Assembly (NCBI RefSeq): GCF_001573155.1
Contig: NZ_JRWG01000005.1
Location: 124,001-188,000, forward strand
Source of the DNA: Aequorivita aquimaris
GTDB taxonomy: Bacteria; Bacteroidota; Bacteroidia; Flavobacteriales; Flavobacteriaceae
Direction of reading: 5' to 3'
Length of the DNA: 64,000 bases
The notes beneath the pieces are model-generated. The model saw only the letters and a list, made by a program, of their open reading frames with translations. It was not told the DNA's origin and made no database searches. Each line of letters starts with the position of its first letter. Within the stretch, counting starts at the first letter, position 1. This document shows, piece by piece, positions 42,083-49,045 of the stretch. The translations under genes and the position numbers were made by a program.

Positions 42083-42829
42083 ATGAAGCGCAACGAATTT
42101 ATTAAAATTTCAGGCATTGCCGGACTCGGTTTGGCTATTTTTCCGCAAATTTCCTTCCGTAATTTTTCAGAAGAATTTACCCGAAACCAATTAATAGGAA
42201 AGGGAAATCCAGATATTGTGGGCGATAGCTATACTTCAAAAATGCACAAAACCGCAAAGGAAGCATTCCATAAAATGAAAGCTGCCGCGGCTAAAGAAAA
42301 TATAAATATTGAAGTAGTTTCCGCTTACCGAAGCTTTCAGCGGCAAAAGGAAATTTTTGAAGGAAAGTACAAAAAATTCACTGCCGAAGGGCTTTCGCCA
42401 GAAAAGGCAATTGAAAAAATAATTGAATATTCCACCATTCCCGGTACTTCGCGCCACCATTGGGGAACAGATATCGACATTATTGACGCCAATGCCCCGC
42501 GGCCCGCAAATGTGTTAATACCCGAAAATTTCCACGGAAACGGACCTTTCTGCAAACTGAAAATGTGGTTGAATGACAATGCGGAGAAATTCGACTTTTA
42601 CGAAGTCTATACCGACAACGGCAATCGAAAAGGGTTTAAATATGAACCGTGGCATTTCAGCTATGCACCAGTTTCCATCCCAATGCTGAAAGTTTATAAA
42701 GAGCAGATTGACGTGAAAAAAATGCTTTCCGAAGAAAAAATAATGGGCAATGAACATTTTTCCGAAGCTTTCGTTTCAAAATATGTAAAAGAAAATATTT
42801 TTGATATTAATCCGAAGTTGCTTTCCTAA
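42083..42829 (+). CDS. M15-family D-alanyl-D-alanine carboxypeptidase
   Basis: 248 residues from ATG 42083 (MKRNEFIKISGIAGLGLAIFP, a signal sequence). The VanY-type zinc peptidase motifs are present: VVSAYRSFQRQ near 79-89, S-x-H-x2-G-x2-x-D as SRHHWGTDIDI near 126-136 and the second ligand set EPWHFSY near 191-197. It trims peptidoglycan stem peptides in the periplasm. The longer upstream frame is discarded since it lies inside the GNAT gene on the other strand. TACTTTTA just upstream may be its -7 element. Confidence 0.92.
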   Translation: MKRNEFIKISGIAGLGLAIFPQISFRNFSEEFTRNQLIGKGNPDIVGDSYTSKMHKTAKEAFHKMKAAAAKENINIEVVSAYRSFQRQKEIFEGKYKKFTAEGLSPEKAIEKIIEYSTIPGTSRHHWGTDIDIIDANAPRPANVLIPENFHGNGPFCKLKMWLNDNAEKFDFYEVYTDNGNRKGFKYEPWHFSYAPVSIPMLKVYKEQIDVKKMLSEEKIMGNEHFSEAFVSKYVKENIFDINPKLLS

Positions 42830-42837
42830 ATTGATTC

Positions 42838-42935
42838 AAAATTCAAGGTTTTAAAATTCAAGATTTTTGTTTCCTCATATATAAACTTCTCAACTCATCG
42901 ACTTCTAAACTTTTAAACCCATAAACATTTAAACT
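42838..42935. repeat. Short-word repetitive spacer before gpmI
   Basis: Two interleaved word families fill the spacer: AAAATTCAAG (about 42838-42861, twice, imperfect) and A(T/A)AAACnTnTAAAC-type words (42880-42935). The gpmI promoter element starts immediately after. Confidence 0.45.
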
Positions 42936-42943
42936 TATCTTTG
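42936..42943 (+). promoter_or_regulatory. Promoter -7 element of gpmI
   Basis: TATCTTTG, a perfect TAnnTTTG, ends only 4 bases before the gpmI ATG (42948), so transcription would begin at or within a base or two of the start codon. Confidence 0.6.
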
Positions 42944-42947
42944 CACC

Positions 42948-44465
42948 ATGAACAAAAAAGTTCTCTTAATGATACTCGATGGTTGGGGCATTACGCAAGA
43001 CCCTGCCGTTTCTGCCATCGCACAGGCCGATACCCCTTTTATCGATTCGCTTTATAAAAAATATCCGCACGCACAATTGCTCACCCACGGAATGAACGTG
43101 GGGCTGCCCGAGGGCCAAATGGGCAACAGCGAGGTGGGACATATGAATCTGGGCGCAGGAAGAATTGTTTATCAAGACCTTGCCAAAATAAATATTGCGG
43201 TTGAAAACGGAACGCTGAAAAGTGAACCTGAGCTTGAAAAAGCCTTCAATCACGCCATCTTTCACAACAAAAAAGTACATTTTTTGGGTCTTGTTTCCAA
43301 CGGGGGCGTACATTCGCACATAGACCATTTAAAAGGGTTGTTAACAGCCGCGCAGCAACACGGATTAAAAAATATTTACGTCCATGCCTTTACAGATGGC
43401 CGCGATGTGGACCCTCATTCAGGGAAAGGGTTTATTGCAGACTTACAAAACCATTTGGAAAAAACAGGCGGGAAACTCGCTTCCATTATTGGCCGCTATT
43501 ACGCCATGGACCGCGACAAACGTTGGGAACGCGTAAAGAAAGCCTATGATTTGTTACGCTTCGGAATAGGGAAACCTTCAACCTATGCCGTAAACAGTAT
43601 CGAGAAAAGTTATGCGGAAGGCATTTCCGATGAATTCATCGAACCCATCGTGATGATTACTTCCGAAGGCAAACCCGTTGCAACCATTGAAAAAGACGAC
43701 GTTGTAATATTTTTCAATTTTAGGACCGACCGCGGAAGGCAACTTACCGAAGTGTTAACGCAAAAGGATTACGAAAGATATGGAATGAAAACGCTTCCGC
43801 TTTATTTCGTAACGCTTACCAATTATGATGATTCCTTCGGAAATATCCACGTGGTTTACAATAAGGAAAACCTGCACGATACTTTGGGCGAGGTTTTGGA
43901 AAGAAATAAAAAGAAGCAAATACGAATTGCGGAAACCGAGAAATATCCCCACGTAACCTTTTTCTTTTCGGGCGGAAGGGAAATTCCCTTTGAGGGTGAA
44001 AAACGAATTCTTTGTCCCTCACCCACGGTGGCTACTTACGATTTAAAACCCGAAATGAGCGCTTATGAACTTCGGGATATGATACTTCCTGAGATTGAAA
44101 AAGAGACTGCGGAATTTATCTGTCTAAATTTCGCAAACCCAGATATGGTTGGCCATACCGGCGTTTTTAAAGCTGCCGTAAAAGCTTGTGAAACTGTGGA
44201 CAATTGTGCTCGCGCAATCGTGGAGCAAGCACTGGAAAGCCATTACACAACAATCATAATTGCAGACCACGGCAATAGCGAAACCATGCGAAATCCCGAC
44301 GGCTCTCCCAATACGGCACATACTACCAATCCAGTGCCGATCATCATTGTGGATGATGAAATAAAAGCTGTTAAAGATGGTGTTTTGGGAGATATTGCCC
44401 CGACAATCCTAAAAATTATGGGCATTGAAAAACCTGAAATAATGACACAAAATTCCTTGATTTAA
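42948..44465 (+). CDS. gpmI: 2,3-bisphosphoglycerate-independent phosphoglycerate mutase
   Basis: Glycolytic interconversion of 3- and 2-phosphoglycerate, cytoplasmic, Mn2+-dependent. The 505 residues show the metal-binding MILDGWGI near 8-15 and the phospho-acceptor Ser61 in MGNSEVGHMNLGAGR, then HAFTDGRDVDP near 146-156, GRYYAMDRDKRWER near 182-195, and the C-terminal metal site with NFANPDMVGHTG and IIADHGNSETM. All catalytic residues are intact. The next gene follows after 4 bp. Confidence 0.97.
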   Translation: MNKKVLLMILDGWGITQDPAVSAIAQADTPFIDSLYKKYPHAQLLTHGMNVGLPEGQMGNSEVGHMNLGAGRIVYQDLAKINIAVENGTLKSEPELEKAFNHAIFHNKKVHFLGLVSNGGVHSHIDHLKGLLTAAQQHGLKNIYVHAFTDGRDVDPHSGKGFIADLQNHLEKTGGKLASIIGRYYAMDRDKRWERVKKAYDLLRFGIGKPSTYAVNSIEKSYAEGISDEFIEPIVMITSEGKPVATIEKDDVVIFFNFRTDRGRQLTEVLTQKDYERYGMKTLPLYFVTLTNYDDSFGNIHVVYNKENLHDTLGEVLERNKKKQIRIAETEKYPHVTFFFSGGREIPFEGEKRILCPSPTVATYDLKPEMSAYELRDMILPEIEKETAEFICLNFANPDMVGHTGVFKAAVKACETVDNCARAIVEQALESHYTTIIIADHGNSETMRNPDGSPNTAHTTNPVPIIIVDDEIKAVKDGVLGDIAPTILKIMGIEKPEIMTQNSLI

Positions 44466-44469
44466 TACT

Positions 44470-45072
44470 ATGAAAAAACTATTTATAATACTCTCGGCAA
44501 CATTTTTGGTAGCCTGCAATTCTTCCAAAGAAAAAAACAAAGTGGATGAAAACACTTCAAAAGAAATGATTTCAGGATCTCGAAGCCTCGGGACCAAAGA
44601 AAAAATAAACGACACCGTTCCCTACGAAGATACCGTGATGCTTTTGGGAAAAGCCAACCGCAAAGGGTTCCAAATGGACGCTTTTAAAAGTTGGTTCAAC
44701 ACGGGTTATGAAAATTACAAAGTAGATTCTGAAACTTTGGAAAAATTGAAACCGCTTTTAAAAGATGCGACCATCACTGTTTTTATGGGCACTTGGTGCG
44801 AGGACAGCCAGCGCGAGACGCCACATTTTTATAAAATTTTGGACGAAGCCAATTTTGATGAATCAAAACTCACCTTGATTACCGTTTCTGATGAAAAAAC
44901 AACGCCCCAGGGTTTTGAGGATGGCAAAAACATCACCAACGTTCCGACGCTAATTTTCTATAAAAACGGAAAGGAATTGGGCCGAATTGTGGAGTACCCT
45001 ATTGAAAGCCTTGAAAAAGACATGCTCGCCATTTTAAGCGGCAAGGAATACAAACACGCTTACGCCGAATAA
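44470..45072 (+). CDS. Thioredoxin-fold lipoprotein with single active-site cysteine
   Basis: 200 residues. Lipobox LVAC with lipid Cys16 anchors it in the envelope. The thioredoxin fold appears as TVFMGTWCEDSQRETPHFYKIL near 98-119 and NVPTLIFYKNGKELGRIVEYP near 157-177 with the cis-Pro. The active site reads WCEDSQ where CxxC is usual, so the second Cys is replaced by Ser and it cannot form the normal internal disulfide; a monothiol or non-redox role is possible. It starts 4 bp behind gpmI. Confidence 0.85.
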   Translation: MKKLFIILSATFLVACNSSKEKNKVDENTSKEMISGSRSLGTKEKINDTVPYEDTVMLLGKANRKGFQMDAFKSWFNTGYENYKVDSETLEKLKPLLKDATITVFMGTWCEDSQRETPHFYKILDEANFDESKLTLITVSDEKTTPQGFEDGKNITNVPTLIFYKNGKELGRIVEYPIESLEKDMLAILSGKEYKHAYAE

Positions 45073-45098
45073 AACTTTAGCAACGGCATAATTATTTG

Positions 45099-45106
45099 TA
45101 AATTTG
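45099..45106 (+). promoter_or_regulatory. Promoter -7 element of the HAD gene
   Basis: TAAATTTG is a perfect TAnnTTTG, with TTTAG at 45076-45080 18 bases upstream as a possible -33 element. The leader to the ATG at 45118 is about 8 bases. Confidence 0.55.
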
Positions 45107-45117
45107 CGGCTCGAAAA

Positions 45118-45531
45118 ATGACGATGATTAGAGAAACCCTCACCATAGCCGTAGATTTTGACGGAACCATTGTGGAAGATGAATATCCACGCATTGGCAG
45201 GCCCATTATTTTTGCTTTTGATACTTTGAAAAAACTGCAGAATGAAGGGCATCGGCTTATTTTATGGACCTATCGAAAAGGGCGCACTTTGGAAGAAGCC
45301 GTAAAATTCTGTGAAGAAAACGGCATTTTTTTTTATGCAGTAAACCAAAGTTTCCCTGAAGAGGAATTTGACGCTTCGTACAGTCGAAAAATACATGCGG
45401 ACGTTTTTATTGACGATCGTAACATCGGCGGCCTTAAAAGTTGGGGCGAAATATACCAACAATTGGTTGGCGCGCCCGCACCCGCAAAACCCAAAACCCA
45501 AAAAAAGGGATTGTTTTCCTTTTTAAAATAA
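45118..45531 (+). CDS. HAD-type hydrolase (BT0820 family)
   Basis: 137-residue small haloacid-dehalogenase-fold protein. Motif I is AVDFDGTIVED near 11-21 with the nucleophile Asp13, motif II LILWTYRKG near 48-56, and motif IV DVFIDDRNIGG near 95-105. There is no cap domain, so it acts on larger or exposed phosphorylated substrates. An alternative ATG two codons later (45124, MIRETL) is equally possible. The C-terminal tail is Pro/Lys-rich (APAPAKPKTQKKGLF). It ends 4 bp before map. Confidence 0.85.
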   Translation: MTMIRETLTIAVDFDGTIVEDEYPRIGRPIIFAFDTLKKLQNEGHRLILWTYRKGRTLEEAVKFCEENGIFFYAVNQSFPEEEFDASYSRKIHADVFIDDRNIGGLKSWGEIYQQLVGAPAPAKPKTQKKGLFSFLK

Positions 45532-45535
45532 CCCT

Positions 45536-46342
45536 ATGATAATTCCAAAAACAAGAGAAGAAATAGAATTGATGCGCGAAAGCGCCTTGGTGGTTTCCCG
45601 TACTTTGGGAATGCTCGCAAAAGAGGTAAAACCGGGTGTTACCACCAACCAACTCAATAAAATGGCGGAAGACTACATCCGTAGCCAAGATGCCGTTCCC
45701 GGCTTTTTGGGATTGTATGATTGTCCTTCAACGCTGCTTACCAGTGTAAATGAGGCTGTGGTCCACGGTCTGCCAACAGATATTCCTTTAAAGGAAGGCG
45801 ATATTGTGGCTATAGATTGCGGCGCCATAAAGAACGGTTTTTACGGCGATCACGCCTATACTTTTGAAGTTGGTGAAGTGGCTCCCGAAATAAAAAAACT
45901 GTTGAAAATTACAAAAGAATCCCTTTACGTCGGTATCCGCGAATTTAAAGCTGGCAATCGCGTGGGCGATGTTGGTTTCGCTATTCAAAATTATTGCGAA
46001 GCACACGGCTATGGCGTGGTTCGTGAACTTGTTGGCCACGGACTCGGAAGAAAAATGCACGAAGACCCTGAAATGCCAAATTACGGGCGTCGCGGTCGTG
46101 GAAAGAAATTTATTGAGGGAATGACCATCGCACTGGAACCGATGATAAATATGGGAACCCATAAAGTGAAACAGTTAAAGGATGGCTGGACCATCGTTAC
46201 CCAAGACGGGCAGCCCAGCGCACACTTTGAGCACAATATTGCTTTGGTAAATGGAAAACCCGAACTGCTTTCTACATTTGCTTATGTGTATGAAGCCTTG
46301 GGCATTGTGAGCGATGAGGAAAAGGAGTTCCGAGCAAACTGA
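45536..46342 (+). CDS. map: Methionine aminopeptidase, type I
   Basis: Removes the N-terminal Met from new proteins. The 268-residue chain has the five metal ligands in family order: Asp in DIVAIDCGAIKNGFYGDHAYTF (two Asp, about 94-110), His in VGHGLGRKMHEDPEMPNYG near 167-185, Glu in ALEPMINMG near 202-210, and the last Glu in SAHFEHNIALV near 231-241. VHGLPTDIPLKEGD carries the catalytic His. Normal length. Right after its stop, mirrored 10-bp repeats and a GxxExxY gene begin. Confidence 0.96.
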   Translation: MIIPKTREEIELMRESALVVSRTLGMLAKEVKPGVTTNQLNKMAEDYIRSQDAVPGFLGLYDCPSTLLTSVNEAVVHGLPTDIPLKEGDIVAIDCGAIKNGFYGDHAYTFEVGEVAPEIKKLLKITKESLYVGIREFKAGNRVGDVGFAIQNYCEAHGYGVVRELVGHGLGRKMHEDPEMPNYGRRGRGKKFIEGMTIALEPMINMGTHKVKQLKDGWTIVTQDGQPSAHFEHNIALVNGKPELLSTFAYVYEALGIVSDEEKEFRAN

Positions 46343-46350
46343 AAATGCTA

Positions 46351-46390
46351 TTACGCTGAGTTACGCTGAGAAACACAGAGATTCGCGGAG
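46351..46390 (+). repeat. Left array of four 10-bp units
   Basis: TTACGCTGAG, TTACGCTGAG, AAACACAGAG, ATTCGCGGAG without gaps; consensus nnnCnCnGAG. It starts 8 bp after the map stop and ends 2 bp before the GxxExxY ATG. Confidence 0.9.
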
Positions 46391-46392
46391 AA

Positions 46393-46767
46393 ATGAACAA
46401 CGAATTAACAGAAATTATAATAGGTTCAGCAATAGAGGTTCATCGAAACCTTGGACCGGGTCTATTAGAATCTGCTTATCAGGAATGTCTTTTATTTGAA
46501 CTGAGAGCGAAGGGATTAATTGTTGAAAAAGAAAAACCCTTGCCTATAATTTATAAAGACATAAAATTAGATCACGGATATAGAATTGATTTATTGGTTG
46601 AAAATTCAGTCGTTATAGAAATCAAAACTGTAGAAAATTTCACAGATGTGCATACAGCACAAGTTTTAACATATCTTAAATTAGGAAAGTATCCTTTAGG
46701 CCTGATGTTCAACTTTCATACAATACTTTTAAAAAACGGCTTAAAAAGATTTATAAATTCTCAGTGA
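46393..46767 (+). CDS. GxxExxY protein (PDDEXK-like nuclease superfamily)
   Basis: 124 residues. The naming motif G-x-x-E-x-x-Y is GLLESAY near 24-30 in LGPGLLESAYQECL. A nuclease-like core follows: D-x-R-I-D-L as GYRIDLLVENSVVIEIKTVEN near 60-80, with the (D)...E-x-K metal site seen in many PDDEXK enzymes. No enzymatic activity is established for the family, and these genes are scattered among bacteria, often in repeat contexts. The start codon follows the left repeat array by 2 bp, and the last two codons and stop lie inside the right array. Confidence 0.9.
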   Translation: MNNELTEIIIGSAIEVHRNLGPGLLESAYQECLLFELRAKGLIVEKEKPLPIIYKDIKLDHGYRIDLLVENSVVIEIKTVENFTDVHTAQVLTYLKLGKYPLGLMFNFHTILLKNGLKRFINSQ

Positions 46768-46800
46768 AACTCCGCGGAACCTCTGTGCAACTCTGTGTAA
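46760..46800 (-). repeat. Right array of four ~10-bp units, inverted
   Basis: CTCAGTGAAA, CTCCGCGGAAC, CTCTGTGCAA, CTCTGTGTAA on the plus strand, whose reverse complements fit TTnCrCnGAG, the left-array consensus. One unit has an extra base. Confidence 0.85.
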
Positions 46801-46813
46801 CAACCCAAAACTT

Positions 46814-47578
46814 TTGTTCAAAAAACTCCTAAATACCATTCCCCGTCCGCTGCTTATACGATTGAGCATTATTGGCAGGCCTATATTTGCATTTTTTCTT
46901 AGGGGAAATAAATACACAGATCCCATTAACGACAAATCATACCGAAAGTTTCTTCCGTACGGTTATGAGAATGTTCGTGAAAATGTACTTTCGCCCGGAA
47001 CGCTTTCTTTGGAAAGGCACAGATTGTTTTGGTTGTATCTTCAAAATGAAACTGGATTCTTCACTAAAAATCTGAAAGTGCTTCACTTCGCACCCGAACA
47101 GGCTTTTTATAAGAAATTCCGGAAAATGAAAAACCTAATTTATACCACAACCGACCTAAATTCACCCATTGCAGATGTGAAAGCGGATATTTGCAATTTG
47201 CCTTTTCCCAATAACGAATTCGATTTTATAATCTGCAACCACGTTTTGGAACACATTCCAAATGACACCAAAGCAATGCAGGAAATTTATCGTGTGTTGG
47301 CACCCGGTGGCACGGCAATTCTTCAAGTTCCCTATAAAGCAGATTTAGAAAAAACATTTGAGGACGATAGCATTACCGACCCAAAAGAGCGCGCAAAGAT
47401 TTTCGGACAGTACGATCATGTTCGAGTTTATGGGATGGATTATTTTACGAAACTTGAAAGTATCGGCTTTAAAGTGGAAGCGGTAGATTACACCCAAAAA
47501 CTTTCTTCCGAGGAAATTGAAAAATACAGATTACCTAAAGGCGAATTGATTCCTGTAGGCAAAAAATCAATTTCCTAA
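46814..47578 (+). CDS. Class I SAM-dependent methyltransferase
   Basis: 254 residues. N-terminal LLNTIPRPLLIRLSIIG, then the SAM domain: KVLHFAPEQAFYKKF near 88-102 (altered motif I), TTTDLNSPIADVKADI near 112-127, the motif-IV-like FDFIICNHVLEHIPND near 137-152 and LAPGGTAILQVPY near 161-173. The LEHI and ...GG spacing fits methyltransferase type 11. No ATG precedes the conserved part; translation probably begins at TTG 46814 (MFKKLL). The gene converges with apbE with a 12-base overlap. Substrate unknown. Confidence 0.87.
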   Translation: MFKKLLNTIPRPLLIRLSIIGRPIFAFFLRGNKYTDPINDKSYRKFLPYGYENVRENVLSPGTLSLERHRLFWLYLQNETGFFTKNLKVLHFAPEQAFYKKFRKMKNLIYTTTDLNSPIADVKADICNLPFPNNEFDFIICNHVLEHIPNDTKAMQEIYRVLAPGGTAILQVPYKADLEKTFEDDSITDPKERAKIFGQYDHVRVYGMDYFTKLESIGFKVEAVDYTQKLSSEEIEKYRLPKGELIPVGKKSIS

Positions 47579-48574
47579 ACGTTTTTTGAAGCCATCTGTC
47601 ATAAAAATCTGATGGTTGTTCAGGGAATCATTGAAGGTTAAATATGCTTCCACATTTGGAAGATTTTTCAGCAATTCTTTTGATTTTTCCAAACCCAATG
47701 CCATAAATGAAGTGGCATAGGCATCGGCCACGGCGCAAGTGGGGGCAATGACGGTAGAACTGGTTACATCGCTCATTTCCGCAGAGCCGGTCAATGGATT
47801 CAATGTGTGGACGTATTTTTTCCCCGTAAGGGAATCAATCCTGAATTTGCGGTAATTGCCCGAGGATGCCATCCCTTCATTTTTCAATGTAACCGTAGCT
47901 TCATAGCTTCGGTCTTCAAGTTCAGAATCTACGGCTTCAATACCCACGACCCATTTTTGGTTTTTATCAAGGTTTTCGCCTTTTGTAAGAATCTCGCCTC
48001 CCAATTCAATTAAATAATCGGTAACGCCCTTAGATTCCAAATAACGGCCAAGACAATCAATCCCGAAGCCTTTTGCCACTGCATTAAAGTCGAAATATAT
48101 TTGTGGATAATCTTTTGAAACGGTTCCGTCGCTGTTAATTTTCACTTTATGGAAACCCACATATTTCATCAAGGAATCCAAGGTGGTACTGTCAATTTCC
48201 TTCAATGGTTTAACATCGCCAAAACCGTAAGCGTTTCGCAAAACCCCGATTGTCGGGTCAAAATAGCCGTTTGTTTTGGTGTTTACTTTTTTGGAAATTT
48301 CAAAAACTTCCTTAAAAATGGAATCCACAACCACGGTGGAATCGCCTTGGTTTACTTTGGAAATATCGCTATCGGGAATATAGGTGCTCACGGAATGGTT
48401 TACGGCGGCAATCACCGAATCCAATCCTTTTTTAAAATCAATATCCTTTTCGGAATAAAATTGAATGTTATAGGTAGTTCCAAAAGCATCACCTTGTAAA
48501 AAAATGGGGCGTGGTTCTTTCTTTTCACAAAAAACGAAAAGCAACAATACGGGTATTAAAAATAGTTTCCTCAT
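47567..48574 (-). CDS. apbE: FAD:protein FMN transferase
   Basis: Moves FMN from FAD onto Thr residues of NqrB and NqrC, in the periplasmic face of the inner membrane. The 335-residue protein has a signal ending in LLFVFC (a plausible lipobox, Cys16), the GDAFGTTYNI start near 29-38, TNGYFDPTIGVL near 99-110, FDFNAVAKGFGID near 162-174 with the essential Lys, ELGGEILTKG near 193-202, and the C-terminal SSTVIAPTCAVADAYATSF near 284-302. Neighbouring nqr genes make its partners clear. Its ATG overlaps the preceding gene's stop (ATGA). Confidence 0.95.
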   Translation of the reverse strand: MRKLFLIPVLLLFVFCEKKEPRPIFLQGDAFGTTYNIQFYSEKDIDFKKGLDSVIAAVNHSVSTYIPDSDISKVNQGDSTVVVDSIFKEVFEISKKVNTKTNGYFDPTIGVLRNAYGFGDVKPLKEIDSTTLDSLMKYVGFHKVKINSDGTVSKDYPQIYFDFNAVAKGFGIDCLGRYLESKGVTDYLIELGGEILTKGENLDKNQKWVVGIEAVDSELEDRSYEATVTLKNEGMASSGNYRKFRIDSLTGKKYVHTLNPLTGSAEMSDVTSSTVIAPTCAVADAYATSFMALGLEKSKELLKNLPNVEAYLTFNDSLNNHQIFMTDGFKKRLGN

Positions 48575-48933
48575 AATATTTGCTGTAATCCTTTATAAAC
48601 CATGGTATAATCCTCATCTTTTAAAACCGGTTGTCCATAATCGTTTCCATGGCCAAGACCTACTCCTGCATAATATGTTTTGGCTTCAAATTTTTCGGCA
48701 TGCGCTTTTATGGTTTCCATAAAAATTGGATCATAGGCGTGCGCATCCTGTGGATATGTGATGGCGCGTACTATTATGAAATGAAGTACTTTATCCTTTA
48801 ACGCTACAAACTGTGGGTCTCGTTTCAATTTTGAATTGATACCCAAAAATTCATAGCCCTCAGCTTCAAGTTGTTTACCCACAATATTCATTGCAAGGTT
48901 GTGAAGTTCCTGTTTGGTAAGTTTCTCGCTCAT
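48571..48933 (-). CDS. Small NQR-linked protein (often named subunit F in Flavobacteriia)
   Basis: 120 residues from ATG 48933 (MSEKLTKQELHN), soluble, no signal. It has no 2Fe-2S, FAD or NADH domain, so it is not the true NqrF, which is at 49046-50356, although homologues carry that name in annotation. Visible conserved blocks: EAEGYEFLGINSKLKRDPQFV and IIVRAITYPQDAHAYDP and the Gly-rich YYAGVGLGHGNDYGQPV. Its stop overlaps the apbE ATG and so translation is coupled. A role in NQR flavinylation or assembly is inference. Confidence 0.75.
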   Translation of the reverse strand: MSEKLTKQELHNLAMNIVGKQLEAEGYEFLGINSKLKRDPQFVALKDKVLHFIIVRAITYPQDAHAYDPIFMETIKAHAEKFEAKTYYAGVGLGHGNDYGQPVLKDEDYTMVYKGLQQIL

Positions 48934-48984
48934 AAGTGACTTCAAAATTACAAATATTTGAACTTATTTTTTCTACTTCCAAAG

Positions 48985-49020
48985 CATAAAAAAACCGTTT
49001 CTAAAATTAGAAACGGTTTT
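48985..49020 (-). terminator. Terminator of the nqr operon
   Basis: AAAACCGTTTCTA at 48991-49003 pairs perfectly with TAGAAACGGTTTT at 49008-49020. On the minus strand the stem runs straight into an eight-T tract, 25 bp after the nqrF stop. Confidence 0.85.
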
Positions 49021-49045
49021 ACAAAATAAATCTATGGGACTTTAA

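Larger units (their letters stand above)
46351..46800 (+). mobile_element. GxxExxY cassette bounded by mirrored 10-bp repeat arrays
   Basis: A 450-bp unit: left array (46351-46390), one gene (46393-46767), right array (46760-46800) in inverted orientation. Each array has four units of the same consensus. No transposase is present. It sits between map and a methyltransferase whose only usable start is a TTG 13 bp beyond the unit, consistent with insertion into the spacer. Whether it moves is inference. Confidence 0.55.

Noticed and set aside
44470-45072. Frameshift as the cause of the missing second Cys in the thioredoxin site
   Set aside because: The frame is continuous and the following conserved segments, including the cis-Pro, are in register.
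46341-46392. Repeat units read as a riboswitch or terminator of map
   Set aside because: The units are direct repeats with no self-complementary stem and no T-tract; they match the inverted array after the GxxExxY gene instead.
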